Shown here: positions 15,266 through 23,825 of the stretch, piece by piece
Numbering within the stretch: position 1 is the first letter of the stretch
Layout: every line of letters starts with the position of its first letter
Translations under genes and position numbers: made by a program
The notes under the pieces: generated by a model
Seen by the model: only the letters and a program-made list of their open reading frames with translations
Told to the model about the DNA's origin: nothing
The model's database searches: none
Origin: an uncultured delta proteobacterium
Lineage (GTDB): Bacteria; Myxococcota_A; Polyangia; Polyangiales; Polyangiaceae
Assembly: GCA_903892415.1 (NCBI GenBank)
Contig: CAITIQ010000577.1
Location: 1-64,000 of the forward strand
Direction: 5' to 3'
DNA length: 64,000 bases

Positions 15266-17356
15266 ATGAGCCATTTTAAGGGATTTGTCGCAGGATTGTC
15301 ACTGTTTCTGGTCGCCGGATGTGCTGATGAACCCATCCCCGGCGCGCCCGGAGACCCGCCCGGGTCCAAGCCTTGGACCAGCGATGACGTGGCCTGCAGC
15401 GACGACGACGCTTGTGGTCCGGGCGAGACCTGTCTCAGCGGCGTCTGCCAGATGCAACGTTGCGCGGAGGACCTCGAGTCGCGCGCACCGCTCGGGCAGC
15501 ACCGCTATCTGCAGCTCGACGCCGAGCTCGCAGTGGTTGGGGACCAGTCCTACGTCGACGGCTTCGAGGGCGCCGAATACCTGGGCTCATGGGACCTCTC
15601 GGGCTTGGTCTTGCGCGACCTCGCCGGAGGCAATCTCACCGGTACGCGCCCCCACACCATCGCTGCAGCTATTGAGGGTTTGCAAGGCGTGCGGCTTCAG
15701 GGCGGCGACGGGGATAGCAACCTCGAGCTGAGCTTCGAGCCGAGCGCGCTCGCTTCGGGCGACGTGGACGCTGATGGGGTGGACGAGCTGTTCGCGGTCG
15801 GGGAAAGCTTTATCGCACAATGCGACGTACGCACCGGCAGCTGCTCCGAGGCCACGTTGGAGGGCGCCGTACTAAGCGATGTGAGCGCGGCGGACGTGGA
15901 CGGCGACGGTTATGCCGAGGTGCTGATGCTTGAATCGTTGGGCGACGAAGCCACCCTTTACGTGTGGAACGTGGATGCGCAAAAGACCGGCCAGGAAGAG
16001 CTTCTGGCATGGACGCTCAACAAGGCCGTGCTCTCGCTTGCGGCAGGCGATCTCGACGGCAACGGCGTGGCCGAGATGCTGCTGCTCGAGGACGGTGGTT
16101 ATTGGGGCTGGGCCAGCGACAAACTGCACGTCTTCTCGCCGTCGAGCGAGAGCGTGCTCTCGTCCACCAACGTCGACTCCGGCAGTGTGGACGTCACCAC
16201 GCGCGATGACGAGTCCGACGGCATCGACGAGGTGCACCTCCTGCGTGACGACCGCACCGTGGAGAGCCTGAGCTTCAACGGCTCCACGCTCGTCAGCTAC
16301 GACCAAAGCGAACTGAGCATCGGCACCACCGCACAACGCATCGCCTCCTTCGATTGGGACGGCGATTCACCGGCCGGACGCTTGCTGGAAGGCCCCGAGC
16401 TGATCTCCGGCGAGACCGTGCCGGTGGCCTTGCTTGTGGTCCCACCGACCGAGCTCGACGTTTCCGACGGCTTCGGGCGCGTGACGCTAGGCAACGTAGA
16501 GAGCCAATCGGTGGCGCAATCGGAGATGCTCGCGCTCACGGCGGGCCTCGTCGTCAGCTACGGAGCCGATCTCGGCTCGATCGCCAAAGCCAAAGTGCAG
16601 GCGCAGTTCGAGCGCGAGACGGTGCTGACCCGCTCACTCGCCAGCGGCTTTGCGATCGGCCAGAGCTACGCACTGCAAGGCGATAAGAACATGCTCGGCG
16701 GTGCGCAGGCCGGCGTGGTGCTCTCCTGCGGCTGCTTTCATCATTACAGCTACGTGACCGAAGATCCCGCCGGCAAGCTCGGTCCGAACAACAAGCCGTT
16801 CGAGGTGCTGGTGCCGGTCGGCGGCCAGGTCGGGCTGTGGTCGCTCAGCCGCTATAACCGCATGGCGGAGAAGCTCGGCACGCTACCGATGATTCCACTG
16901 GCGAGTCGGGTGGGCGACGTCGATAGCTATGCAAACCAGCCGCTCACCCTCGACGGTCAATCCATCCCGTCCGAGGATATGCTCTTCCCGGAGCTGCCGC
17001 CGGTGATCGTCAGTGACGTCGGGCGCGTGGGTTGGTCGGCCAGCATCCGCGAGTCGGAGACCAACAGCGAGGCGCAAAACACCAAGATCGGCGTCGGCGG
17101 TTCACTGGGGGCGTTCGGCGTCGAGCTGCAAGGCACGGTCTCGACCAAATTCGGCACGGCCTATGCACTGACGGTGGGTGAAGACACCAACTTCGGCGGG
17201 GAGGTACCGCCCATCGTCGACAGCCCGAAGACGCCGGAGGACGAGTTCGAGACCTCGCGCTACTCCTTCACGCCCTTCGTCTATCGACAGCACTACCAGA
17301 ATGCAGCTGGCGAAGACGCCGCGTTCTACGTCATTGATTATGCGGTAAATCAGTGA
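15266..17356 (+). CDS. FG-GAP/VCBS-repeat surface lipoprotein
   Basis: 696 residues. ATG 15266 gives a signal peptide ending in LFLVAGC, a clear lipobox, which rules out earlier starts. A short Cys-rich stretch follows (CSDDDACGPGETCLSGVC), then from about residue 150 to 370 calcium-loop-like FG-GAP repeats: DVDADGVDELFAVGE, DVDGDGYAEVLMLE, DLDGNGVAEMLLLEDG. The C-terminal half is Ser/Thr/Gly-rich without a recognised domain. It leads a three-gene unit with overlapping starts, so its job is tied to the next lipoprotein and the outer-membrane barrel. Such beta-propellers usually bind ligands or matrix at the cell surface. Confidence 0.85.
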   Translation: MSHFKGFVAGLSLFLVAGCADEPIPGAPGDPPGSKPWTSDDVACSDDDACGPGETCLSGVCQMQRCAEDLESRAPLGQHRYLQLDAELAVVGDQSYVDGFEGAEYLGSWDLSGLVLRDLAGGNLTGTRPHTIAAAIEGLQGVRLQGGDGDSNLELSFEPSALASGDVDADGVDELFAVGESFIAQCDVRTGSCSEATLEGAVLSDVSAADVDGDGYAEVLMLESLGDEATLYVWNVDAQKTGQEELLAWTLNKAVLSLAAGDLDGNGVAEMLLLEDGGYWGWASDKLHVFSPSSESVLSSTNVDSGSVDVTTRDDESDGIDEVHLLRDDRTVESLSFNGSTLVSYDQSELSIGTTAQRIASFDWDGDSPAGRLLEGPELISGETVPVALLVVPPTELDVSDGFGRVTLGNVESQSVAQSEMLALTAGLVVSYGADLGSIAKAKVQAQFERETVLTRSLASGFAIGQSYALQGDKNMLGGAQAGVVLSCGCFHHYSYVTEDPAGKLGPNNKPFEVLVPVGGQVGLWSLSRYNRMAEKLGTLPMIPLASRVGDVDSYANQPLTLDGQSIPSEDMLFPELPPVIVSDVGRVGWSASIRESETNSEAQNTKIGVGGSLGAFGVELQGTVSTKFGTAYALTVGEDTNFGGEVPPIVDSPKTPEDEFETSRYSFTPFVYRQHYQNAAGEDAAFYVIDYAVNQ

Positions 17357-18582
17357 GAGTTGGCGCTCTGGCTGTGAGCCTTTGCTTTACCGCCTCGGGG
17401 CTAGGCCTGCTTACGAGCTGTGAGCCGGAGCTTGCGCCGGGTGGGTTTGATACGCCTCGCTACTTCGCCAATGTACGGGGCGAGCTTCCCCTGGCCTTCG
17501 TACCGCCGATCAGCGATCGCTCCGGTAATATCTATGTACTGTTCGGCGATCCCGACGAAGGCACCACCAACGTTTGGGTTGGGCAGGCCAGCGGGGGCTT
17601 TACCGCCAGCTGCCAGGTAACCGACGGCAATGGCGTAAAGCGCTGGGTTGGCCGCGCGCAAGACGCGGCTTACTACCAATCGGGCGGCGCGCTGGTGCGC
17701 GTCTCCGGCCGCCACGGCGGATGCAAACGGTTGCTCGAGCGGGACCCAAGCACCGGCGCGGATCTCTCCTTCCTTGCGGTGCTTCCGCTGGTGATCGACA
17801 GCCCCAGCCGCGTCAGCACCGTGGCCTGGATTCAGAGCCCAACCGACCCGAGGCCGTACCAGGTTTTGGTCGACCTCAGCGCCGGGATCTACACGCTGCT
17901 CGGGGAAAGCGCCGACTCCGGCAGCGACTTCGAGGTCTTGGGCGTGGGCGGCGACCCAGCGACGCAACAAGGCGTGATCGTCTATCGCAAACAAACAAAG
18001 GACGGCGCGCGTGAACAGGCGGTTTTGCTCGATCGCGATGGCACCACGCTGGACGAGGTCGCGGTGAAGGGCGCCGAGGAGCTTCCGCCAGCCGGCCTGT
18101 TGGGCGACCTCTTGCCGGTATCCCCCGGCCGTTATGTGGGCCTGGCCGAGGACGGGCGGCTGTTCATCGTTGACGGCGAAGGTGGGCGCTTTCGCGCCGT
18201 CGAGGGCATGGAGCCGAGCGGCGTGCAGCGCTGGGGCGAGCAAATTTACCTGGTTGGCGTGGGAGACAAGGGCGCCCTCGTGAGCGCGATCGACGCGAGC
18301 GGAAAGCAGCTCGGCGCACAGGCGTGGCAGGCCAGCCGCGACCTTGGGAAGGCGCTCAATACCAACGTGCTGGTCCGCGACGATCGCTCCCTCCCCGCGC
18401 GTGAGGTGGAGTGGAAGAAGCCGGTCTCGGCCTTGGGAGCAGCCCCCTTCTTAAGCCCCTATTCGCTGGACTACTATGCAGACGGCACAACCTTGTGGCT
18501 GGTGGCCGGGCCCGATTTTGAATCCGGTGGAGAGCCCTATACAGCGGTAGCGGTGATTGCCGCTGGAGTAAGCTACCCATGA
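17353..18582 (+). CDS. Lipoprotein of the FG-GAP/barrel operon
   Basis: 409 residues. GTG 17353 overlaps the upstream stop by four bases (GTGA). The signal peptide ends in GLLTSC. The mature part has recurring strand-rich blocks (GNIYVLFGDPDEGTTNVWVG, then GRYVGLAEDGRLFIVDGEGG, then GEQIYLVGVGDKGALVSAID) suggesting a beta-propeller, but no named family was recognised. It sits between the FG-GAP lipoprotein and the barrel and overlaps the next gene by ATGA, so the three proteins are probably made in fixed ratio. Confidence 0.8.
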   Translation: MRVGALAVSLCFTASGLGLLTSCEPELAPGGFDTPRYFANVRGELPLAFVPPISDRSGNIYVLFGDPDEGTTNVWVGQASGGFTASCQVTDGNGVKRWVGRAQDAAYYQSGGALVRVSGRHGGCKRLLERDPSTGADLSFLAVLPLVIDSPSRVSTVAWIQSPTDPRPYQVLVDLSAGIYTLLGESADSGSDFEVLGVGGDPATQQGVIVYRKQTKDGAREQAVLLDRDGTTLDEVAVKGAEELPPAGLLGDLLPVSPGRYVGLAEDGRLFIVDGEGGRFRAVEGMEPSGVQRWGEQIYLVGVGDKGALVSAIDASGKQLGAQAWQASRDLGKALNTNVLVRDDRSLPAREVEWKKPVSALGAAPFLSPYSLDYYADGTTLWLVAGPDFESGGEPYTAVAVIAAGVSYP

Positions 18583-19835
18583 GGTTCTGGCTCGCGCTCG
18601 GACTCTTGGGGCTATTGCAACCGACCAACGTCCTTGCACAGGAAGAATCGGCTGAAGAAGAGGCGCCGGCCGCGAAAGCCGCGTCCCCTACCCCAGCTAC
18701 GGTGCCGGCGGCCGCGCCGGCTCCTGCTCCTGCTGAGAAGACCCCGGACGTCGAACTTGCGCTACGGGGTTATGTCCAGGCCGGGCTCGGCTTTCGCTAT
18801 CGAGCCGATGCGCTGCCGCGGGACGAATGGGAATTAGCGTTTACCGGTCAATCGGGCTTGATCGTTGATGCGACGGTACTCAAAGACTTTCGCGCGCTGG
18901 TGCACGCGATTCTTAGCTCGCGAACGCTGGAAGCGCTGACCGGCGTGGAGGGCGTGGACTTCGAGGGTAACGGCTCGCTCGACGCGATCGTCGCCAAGTC
19001 CAAGCGCTTTCCGGCGGCTTTGCTGGAGGAAGCGTCGATGGGATACCAGCCGCTGCCCGAGTTCGGCCTCAAGGCGGGCGTGATGCTGATCCCGTTCACC
19101 ACCCAGCTACAGAGCCCGAGCTTCGCCTTGATGTTCCCGAATCGCGCCTCGCCCAACGAGGTGTTCGTCAGCGGCTCGGATGTCGGAGCGCTGGTGCAAA
19201 CCAAGCTCGCCGGCGGGGTCTTCACCGGCTCGGTGGGCGCCTTTCTGGGCGAGAGTCTGGGTCTTACGCTGGAGGGCCTCACGCCGCGTGGCGTGGTGCT
19301 GAGCGCGCGCGCGGATGCGCAGCCGTTTGGACCGTTCCAGGTCGGCGAGGGCGATCCATTCGAAGGGCCGTTTCGACTGGGGCTTGGCGCCGGCGCCTTG
19401 GTGCGGCCCGCGGAGCTCTTCGATCGCACCGGCTACGGCTCCTCCTCGATGTTGGACCTGCGCTTGTCCGGCTCGCTGCGCATGAGCTACCGCGGGCTTT
19501 ACCTCGGCGTCGAGTATCTGCATCGCCGGCAAACGAGCGAGCTCTCGGTGCGACCGCTCGTCGCACAAGGCGCGTATACGCAGGCCTCATGGTTCCTGCG
19601 GCTGAGTGAACAGATCGCCCTCGAACCGATCGCGCGGGTGGGTTTGGTCGAACTCGACGAGAGCTTTGACCCGCGACTCACAGGCTTTCTGGAGGGCGGG
19701 CTAAGCTTCTATCCCGCCGCACACGGTTCGCGCGCCGACCGCGTGCGCGTGACGGCGCAATACCTCGGGGAACGCCGCTTCTCCGAACAAGAGGACGGGC
19801 ACGGCGGGGTGCTGAGCGGTCGCATCGTCTTTTAG
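18579..19835 (+). CDS. Outer-membrane beta-barrel (porin-like) protein
   Basis: 418 residues. A signal peptide ends near NVLAQEE, followed by an Ala/Pro linker. The mature part begins VELALRGYVQAGLGFRYR and continues in alternating strands to a barrel-like end, GGVLSGRIVF, finishing in an aromatic residue as outer-membrane barrels do. The stretch LLEEASMGYQPLPEFGLKAG followed by MLIPFTTQLQS resembles phosphate-selective porin (OprO/OprP) folds. It closes the operon with the two upstream lipoproteins, which could be its surface partners. The last 27 coding bases are the first part of a tandem duplication. Confidence 0.8.
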   Translation: MRFWLALGLLGLLQPTNVLAQEESAEEEAPAAKAASPTPATVPAAAPAPAPAEKTPDVELALRGYVQAGLGFRYRADALPRDEWELAFTGQSGLIVDATVLKDFRALVHAILSSRTLEALTGVEGVDFEGNGSLDAIVAKSKRFPAALLEEASMGYQPLPEFGLKAGVMLIPFTTQLQSPSFALMFPNRASPNEVFVSGSDVGALVQTKLAGGVFTGSVGAFLGESLGLTLEGLTPRGVVLSARADAQPFGPFQVGEGDPFEGPFRLGLGAGALVRPAELFDRTGYGSSSMLDLRLSGSLRMSYRGLYLGVEYLHRRQTSELSVRPLVAQGAYTQASWFLRLSEQIALEPIARVGLVELDESFDPRLTGFLEGGLSFYPAAHGSRADRVRVTAQYLGERRFSEQEDGHGGVLSGRIVF

Positions 19836-19870
19836 CGGCGTGCTGAGCGGTCGCATCGTCTTTTAGCGGC
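19809..19870. repeat. 31-bp tandem duplication across a stop codon
   Basis: Two perfect 31-base copies (19809-19839 and 19840-19870), each holding GCTGAGCGGTCGCATCGTCT and a TAG. The first copy contains the last nine codons and stop of the barrel gene; the second is untranslated. Looks like slippage or a recent duplication. Confidence 0.95.
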
Positions 19871-20040
19871 GTGCGAGACGGGCGCCGTACCACACGGCCT
19901 TCATCCGCTTTCTGTGCCCATCGGCTATGCAGCCATCCGCGTGTCCGCCCGCCGTCCCATATCGCCTCGTCGTTCCGAGCGAACCGACGTTATGGGACGC
20001 CCTTTCGCGGGACGGCTCTCCGTTAGCCGCGTCCATGGGG

Positions 20041-20214
20041 TCAGCGCACGCAGGCGCACGATGTCCCAGCACGCGGCACGATCGAAGCTCGCACGCGATC
20101 GACCGCGCGCTGATGTCGCAGCGCCGGCGCTGGTTCCCAAATCGGCAGGCCGGCGACGCTCTCAAGGCGGATCCCGAGCTCATCTGCGCGGATGAACCTC
20201 GGGTCGATGGCCAT
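20041..20214 (-). pseudogene. Uma2-type nuclease-like N-terminal remnant
   Basis: ATG 20214 opens a 57-residue frame reading MAIDPRFIRADELGIRLES, then VAGLPIWEPAPALRHQRAVD, then RVRASIVPR before a TGA. This matches the N-terminus of Uma2-family PD-(D/E)xK proteins common in these genomes, which should continue for about 130 more residues; the catalytic half is not found in any frame downstream. I read it as a truncated remnant. The rest of 19871-20399 holds no gene I can support. Confidence 0.4.
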
Positions 20215-20399
20215 GGCCTCACGCTAGCGTGTAGCCGCGTCTCACGCACGGCTCTCCGGTGGATGAACGCGTCACCTCGGGCGCAGTCGCACGTCGCGCC
20301 GGGCTCCTTTGTGGGCTGCAACTCGATGTAGACTCATGCGAGATGGCCGCATCCGAGCTTTTGCACAGCGCCCAGACTTGCGCAGGCCAGCGAGGACAC

Positions 20400-21920
20400 G
20401 TGAGGCCCTTCTACGCGGCGTGCTGCGGTCTGGCGCTGGCCTGCACCCAAACCACAATCGAGCCTGTGCCGCAGACGCAGCTTGCAGCGACTCTGCCAGA
20501 GCCGCTGCTGGTGAGCGAGATCGCGCTGCCGTTGCCGCCGAGTGCGGCGAGCGATCTGTGCACCGGTGAGGCGCGCGGTGAGATCAACGAAGGCCGGATG
20601 GAGTTCTCCTTCGACCGACTCGTCGTGCCAGCGGTTCCATGGGGGCCGCTCTTCAGCGACAGCCCTGGGGAAGACTTTGCGCGCAGTGAGACCAACGTGA
20701 GCCGCTGGCTGCGAGCGCGCCTGCCTGCGTTGCAGAGTTGTTACGCGCAAGCGTTGGTTGCGCAGCCGCAGCTCGAGGGCGAGTTGCCCCTCGCCCTGCT
20801 CTTGGCAGCGAATGGCGCGATCTCGCAGCTTGGGCCGGAGCCTAAGGATCGCTTTGCAGAGTGGACCCAGTGCGCGACGAAGGAGCTCTCGTCGGCGGCA
20901 AACTTTGCAGCCACAGGGCGCGAACTCGCCATCTACGCAAAGTTGCAGTTCGAGCGCGGTGAAAAGCCAGCATCGCCGTCCAAAGCTCCAGCGGGTCGAG
21001 TCGAACGACGCGAAGTCACGCACGCCGATTGTGTGCGCGCGCCCAGGCCGGTCCCGCGCGATGAATTCAGGCTCGCTGAGCCGCTGCGCATCGTGGCGCC
21101 GCAAGTGCCCGAACCCACGGTGGAGCCGCCATGCAAAGCGCCGTGTCACAGGTCATTACGGCCGGCGATACGGGTGGCGAGAGCCGTGATGCGACCCTCT
21201 CGCTCCACGGACCTGGTGACCCGCGTGGTGCACTACAACGTTGGCGCCTACAGCCGTTGCTTCTGGGATGCTGGGCCCCAGACGGTGGGATACGAGCTCG
21301 ACTTCGCGATCGAGTTGCCGGCACACGGGCGACCGAGCTCAGTGGTGCTGACGCGGAGTTCGGTGCCGGCGCCCGAGCTCGCGGCGTGTTTGCAAAAGGC
21401 GCTCAGCGAGCTGCGCTTTCCGCCGATCCCATCGGGGCCCACACGCATCGAGCTGCCGATGGTCGGTGGGCCGCGCGAGTCCTCATTTCCCTCATTACCG
21501 GCGAAGGACACGGCCATCAACATCCTGGCCGGCGCGCAGGCGGCGCTCAGCGCCCTCGACGGTATTACGGCGGCGCGCCGCTTCAACGCGCTCGAGCAGC
21601 AAGCGCCCTCGTGTGAGAGCGCGGTAGGGCTGCTGCGCGCGCTGATGATCGCGCGCCCTTGGTTCGATGAGCCGGTGGACGTGGCTGCGCAGGCGGTGAT
21701 TGCACGGGCCCACGGCTATTGCCTCGAGCAGGCGATACCGTTCTTGCGCGTGCTCGCGAGGACCGCGCGCGCGGAGGCCCAAGGGCTCCACTCGGTGGAG
21801 CGCTTCGCGTTAGCTGCCAGGCGTTATCGGGCCCTGCTGGAGGTGGATAACGGCCTGGTACGCGGCCAGGCCGAGACGGAGCTGGCCGAGCTCGAGCAGG
21901 CGATCAAAGACAACGACTGA
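20400..21920 (+). CDS. Lipoprotein with two AgmX/PglI-like domains
   Basis: 506 residues from GTG 20400, chosen because it gives a short signal peptide with lipobox GLALAC; an ATG at 20343 would bury it. Residues about 100-190 (WLRARLPALQSCYAQALVAQ, then LEGELPLALLLAANGAISQL) and about 270-360 (YNVGAYSRCFWDAGPQ, then LAACLQKALSELRFPPIPSG) each resemble the AgmX/PglI C-terminal domain: a Cys-Tyr/Phe helix, a strand, a second Cys and a closing FP. That domain occurs in myxobacterial gliding and secretion-associated proteins. The C-terminal 110 residues are helical, TPR-like. Function unknown; an envelope complex is likely. Confidence 0.65.
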   Translation: MRPFYAACCGLALACTQTTIEPVPQTQLAATLPEPLLVSEIALPLPPSAASDLCTGEARGEINEGRMEFSFDRLVVPAVPWGPLFSDSPGEDFARSETNVSRWLRARLPALQSCYAQALVAQPQLEGELPLALLLAANGAISQLGPEPKDRFAEWTQCATKELSSAANFAATGRELAIYAKLQFERGEKPASPSKAPAGRVERREVTHADCVRAPRPVPRDEFRLAEPLRIVAPQVPEPTVEPPCKAPCHRSLRPAIRVARAVMRPSRSTDLVTRVVHYNVGAYSRCFWDAGPQTVGYELDFAIELPAHGRPSSVVLTRSSVPAPELAACLQKALSELRFPPIPSGPTRIELPMVGGPRESSFPSLPAKDTAINILAGAQAALSALDGITAARRFNALEQQAPSCESAVGLLRALMIARPWFDEPVDVAAQAVIARAHGYCLEQAIPFLRVLARTARAEAQGLHSVERFALAARRYRALLEVDNGLVRGQAETELAELEQAIKDND

Positions 21921-21947
21921 GCGTCGCCTCGGGCCTGGCCCGGCTCA
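21918..21947. terminator. Bidirectional hairpin between convergent genes
   Basis: TGAGC (holding the plus-strand stop) pairs with GCTCA (holding the minus-strand stop), enclosing an inner hairpin CGGGC-CTG-GCCCG. There is no T-run, as is common in GC-rich genomes. Confidence 0.4.
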
Positions 21948-22595
21948 CGGCTGCGCGTTGAGTGCGTCCTCTTGAAAGACCCACGCCGAGACCGGGACGA
22001 GCGAACCATCCGACTGCAACTCAAGCTCGACCTGGGCTGTATCCACCCGCGGGAAGGGCACGAGTTCACCGTCGTAGTCGACGGCATCATCCCAGCGTTC
22101 ATAACTGCGGGTAAACGTCGCGTGGACCGAGCTGAGTTCCATCGGCTGGCCCTCCGGAGTGGTGATCGGCAATAGCAAATCGGTGAGGCGCAAGCCTTCA
22201 ATCTGCTCGCTGAGCTGACAGGTCTCTTCGGCCTCCGGCGTCGCCAGACAGGCCTGCACGAGGAAGTCCTCAATCCCCTGCCCCAACTGAATCGTGCCGG
22301 GCAATAAGCAGTTATCGCAACTTGCTGCCGGAGCTACTTGATAGACCGGTATGCTGACACCACCGTAGTTGCCCTCGGCATCGAGGTAGGACCAGCCAAG
22401 CGTTAGATTGAAGTGGTTGAAGACGCCGGGCGCTTCAATCGCAAAGCCTCCGGCCTGCTGTGAAATGCTCACCGCTTCGGCGTCATCGCCTAGCGCGCCC
22501 CCGAGCTCTGCCTGCTCATCGCCATCAGCCGGATCGCAGCCCACGCTCGAGAGCGCCATCGCCAGACAAACCAAACCACCGAGTGCTTGTCGCAT
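21945..22595 (-). CDS. Hypothetical lipoprotein
   Basis: 216 residues. The signal peptide ends in ALSSVGC, followed by an acidic linker. The mature part is acidic and strand-rich (HFNLTLGWSYLDAEGNYGG, a CDNC pair, then MELSSVHATFTRSYERWDD). No family recognised. A monocistronic gene, convergent with the AgmX-like lipoprotein across a 24-base gap. Confidence 0.75.
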   Translation of the reverse strand: MRQALGGLVCLAMALSSVGCDPADGDEQAELGGALGDDAEAVSISQQAGGFAIEAPGVFNHFNLTLGWSYLDAEGNYGGVSIPVYQVAPAASCDNCLLPGTIQLGQGIEDFLVQACLATPEAEETCQLSEQIEGLRLTDLLLPITTPEGQPMELSSVHATFTRSYERWDDAVDYDGELVPFPRVDTAQVELELQSDGSLVPVSAWVFQEDALNAQP

Positions 22596-22756
22596 GTTTT
22601 CCGCATCGGCGCGCTACCGAGACCGCCTGCGCTCAACCGTGAGCGCTACGTTCGTGGGAGCGTGCCGTCTCCTCAGAGAAGGATTGTCACAGGGGCCCGA
22701 GTTCCATTTGAGAATCGAAGGCTTTGAGGCTTGGTGGCGGCAGTGCGGCTTGCGCT

Positions 22757-23815
22757 ATGGTGCGCCGCATGGCCGCAACACCCGCAGCTCGGGCCCACAC
22801 CTGCGTCACGCTCTTTGTACCCACGGCTCGCAAGAGCTTGAAGGACCTGGCGAAGAAGCTTCCCAAAGCGTTCCGTATCGCAGCCGACGGCGCGCTCGAA
22901 GCGGACGATCTTGGCCTGCGCGCCAGCCTTCACTTCGAGCCCAATCCAGAAGACGGCTCCTTCGCCGAGGCGTTCTCCTTCGGCACGTGCAGTGACGAGG
23001 ACCTCGCGCTGATCGACAGCGCCCCCGGCGCGCTGGTGCTCGAGTTACCCGGCGAACTGCACAGCTTCCAAGCCGCGATTGCGAAGCTCACGCATGCGCT
23101 GCATCAAGCCGGTGCGATCGCCTTTCGCATCGAGCAGTCGAAGGCGGGCTACAGCGCCGCGACCTGGCTCAAACTGATCGACGATGGCGGCCCGCACGCA
23201 CTTTACCGGCTCGCTGTGATCGGCCTCGGTGGCCAAAGTGAAGCGCGCACGATCGGAATGCACGCCTTCTCCTGCCCGGACGTCGAGATCGAGGCGACGG
23301 GCGCGGAGGCCCAGCGTTGGCTCGATAGCTTCGCGCTCTACCAGATCGCCGAAGACCCGCTGCTCGGTTCGGGTCAAACCTTCGCGCCCGACGCAGAGAC
23401 GCAGCGGCGCGTCATGGAGTGGTGGCCCGATACGATGTACCCCGAGGGCCACGCCTGCCACAATCCGTTCGGCGTGCTCCGTCTCGGCCCGCCCGCAACC
23501 AACGGGCGACCGCAAGCCAAGCTGCGCATGAACTTCGTTCCGCCGCTGCGCGCGCTGCTCGAGGCGGCGCGCGACAAGAAGGGCGCAGCGCTGAGCGACG
23601 ATGAAGTCCTGAGCCTGCGTGATCAAGGCGTATGCATCGCCATGGAGCCAGGCGCCGTGCGCGAGCTCGAACGCAGCCGCGGTTACGTCGATCTCGACGC
23701 CGAGCGGGTGCTCGAGTGTTGGCACGCCATCGAAGAGAGCTTGGAGCCGCCCGCCCCCGAGGAAGCCGACGAAGCCGAGCTAGCCGACGAAGCCGAGGAA
23801 GCCGACGAGCCGTGA
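22757..23815 (+). CDS. DUF4261-like protein with acidic tail
   Basis: 352 residues from ATG 22757 (ATG 22769 is as plausible). No signal peptide, so cytoplasmic. The order of blocks, APGALVLELPGELHSFQAAI, then HALHQAGAIAFRIEQSKAGY, then RTIGMHAFSCPDVEIEATG, is like DUF4261 proteins, whose role is unknown. The end is a low-complexity acid tail made of Glu/Ala/Asp units (EEADEAELADEAEEADEP). Alone in its transcript; convergent with the thioesterase gene seven bases away. Confidence 0.6.
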   Translation: MVRRMAATPAARAHTCVTLFVPTARKSLKDLAKKLPKAFRIAADGALEADDLGLRASLHFEPNPEDGSFAEAFSFGTCSDEDLALIDSAPGALVLELPGELHSFQAAIAKLTHALHQAGAIAFRIEQSKAGYSAATWLKLIDDGGPHALYRLAVIGLGGQSEARTIGMHAFSCPDVEIEATGAEAQRWLDSFALYQIAEDPLLGSGQTFAPDAETQRRVMEWWPDTMYPEGHACHNPFGVLRLGPPATNGRPQAKLRMNFVPPLRALLEAARDKKGAALSDDEVLSLRDQGVCIAMEPGAVRELERSRGYVDLDAERVLECWHAIEESLEPPAPEEADEAELADEAEEADEP

Positions 23816-23825
23816 GCCGCGCTCA
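23813..23825. terminator. Short hairpin joining two stop codons
   Basis: TGAGC-CGC-GCTCA: five perfect base pairs. The TGA ends the plus gene and the TCA is the minus gene's stop. Only a weak terminator by itself. Confidence 0.3.

Noticed and set aside
19863..20321. Overlapping open frames on both strands between the barrel and the AgmX-like genes
   Set aside because: Composition is Arg/Ser-rich with no domain; only the short Uma2-like frame inside has recognisable content.
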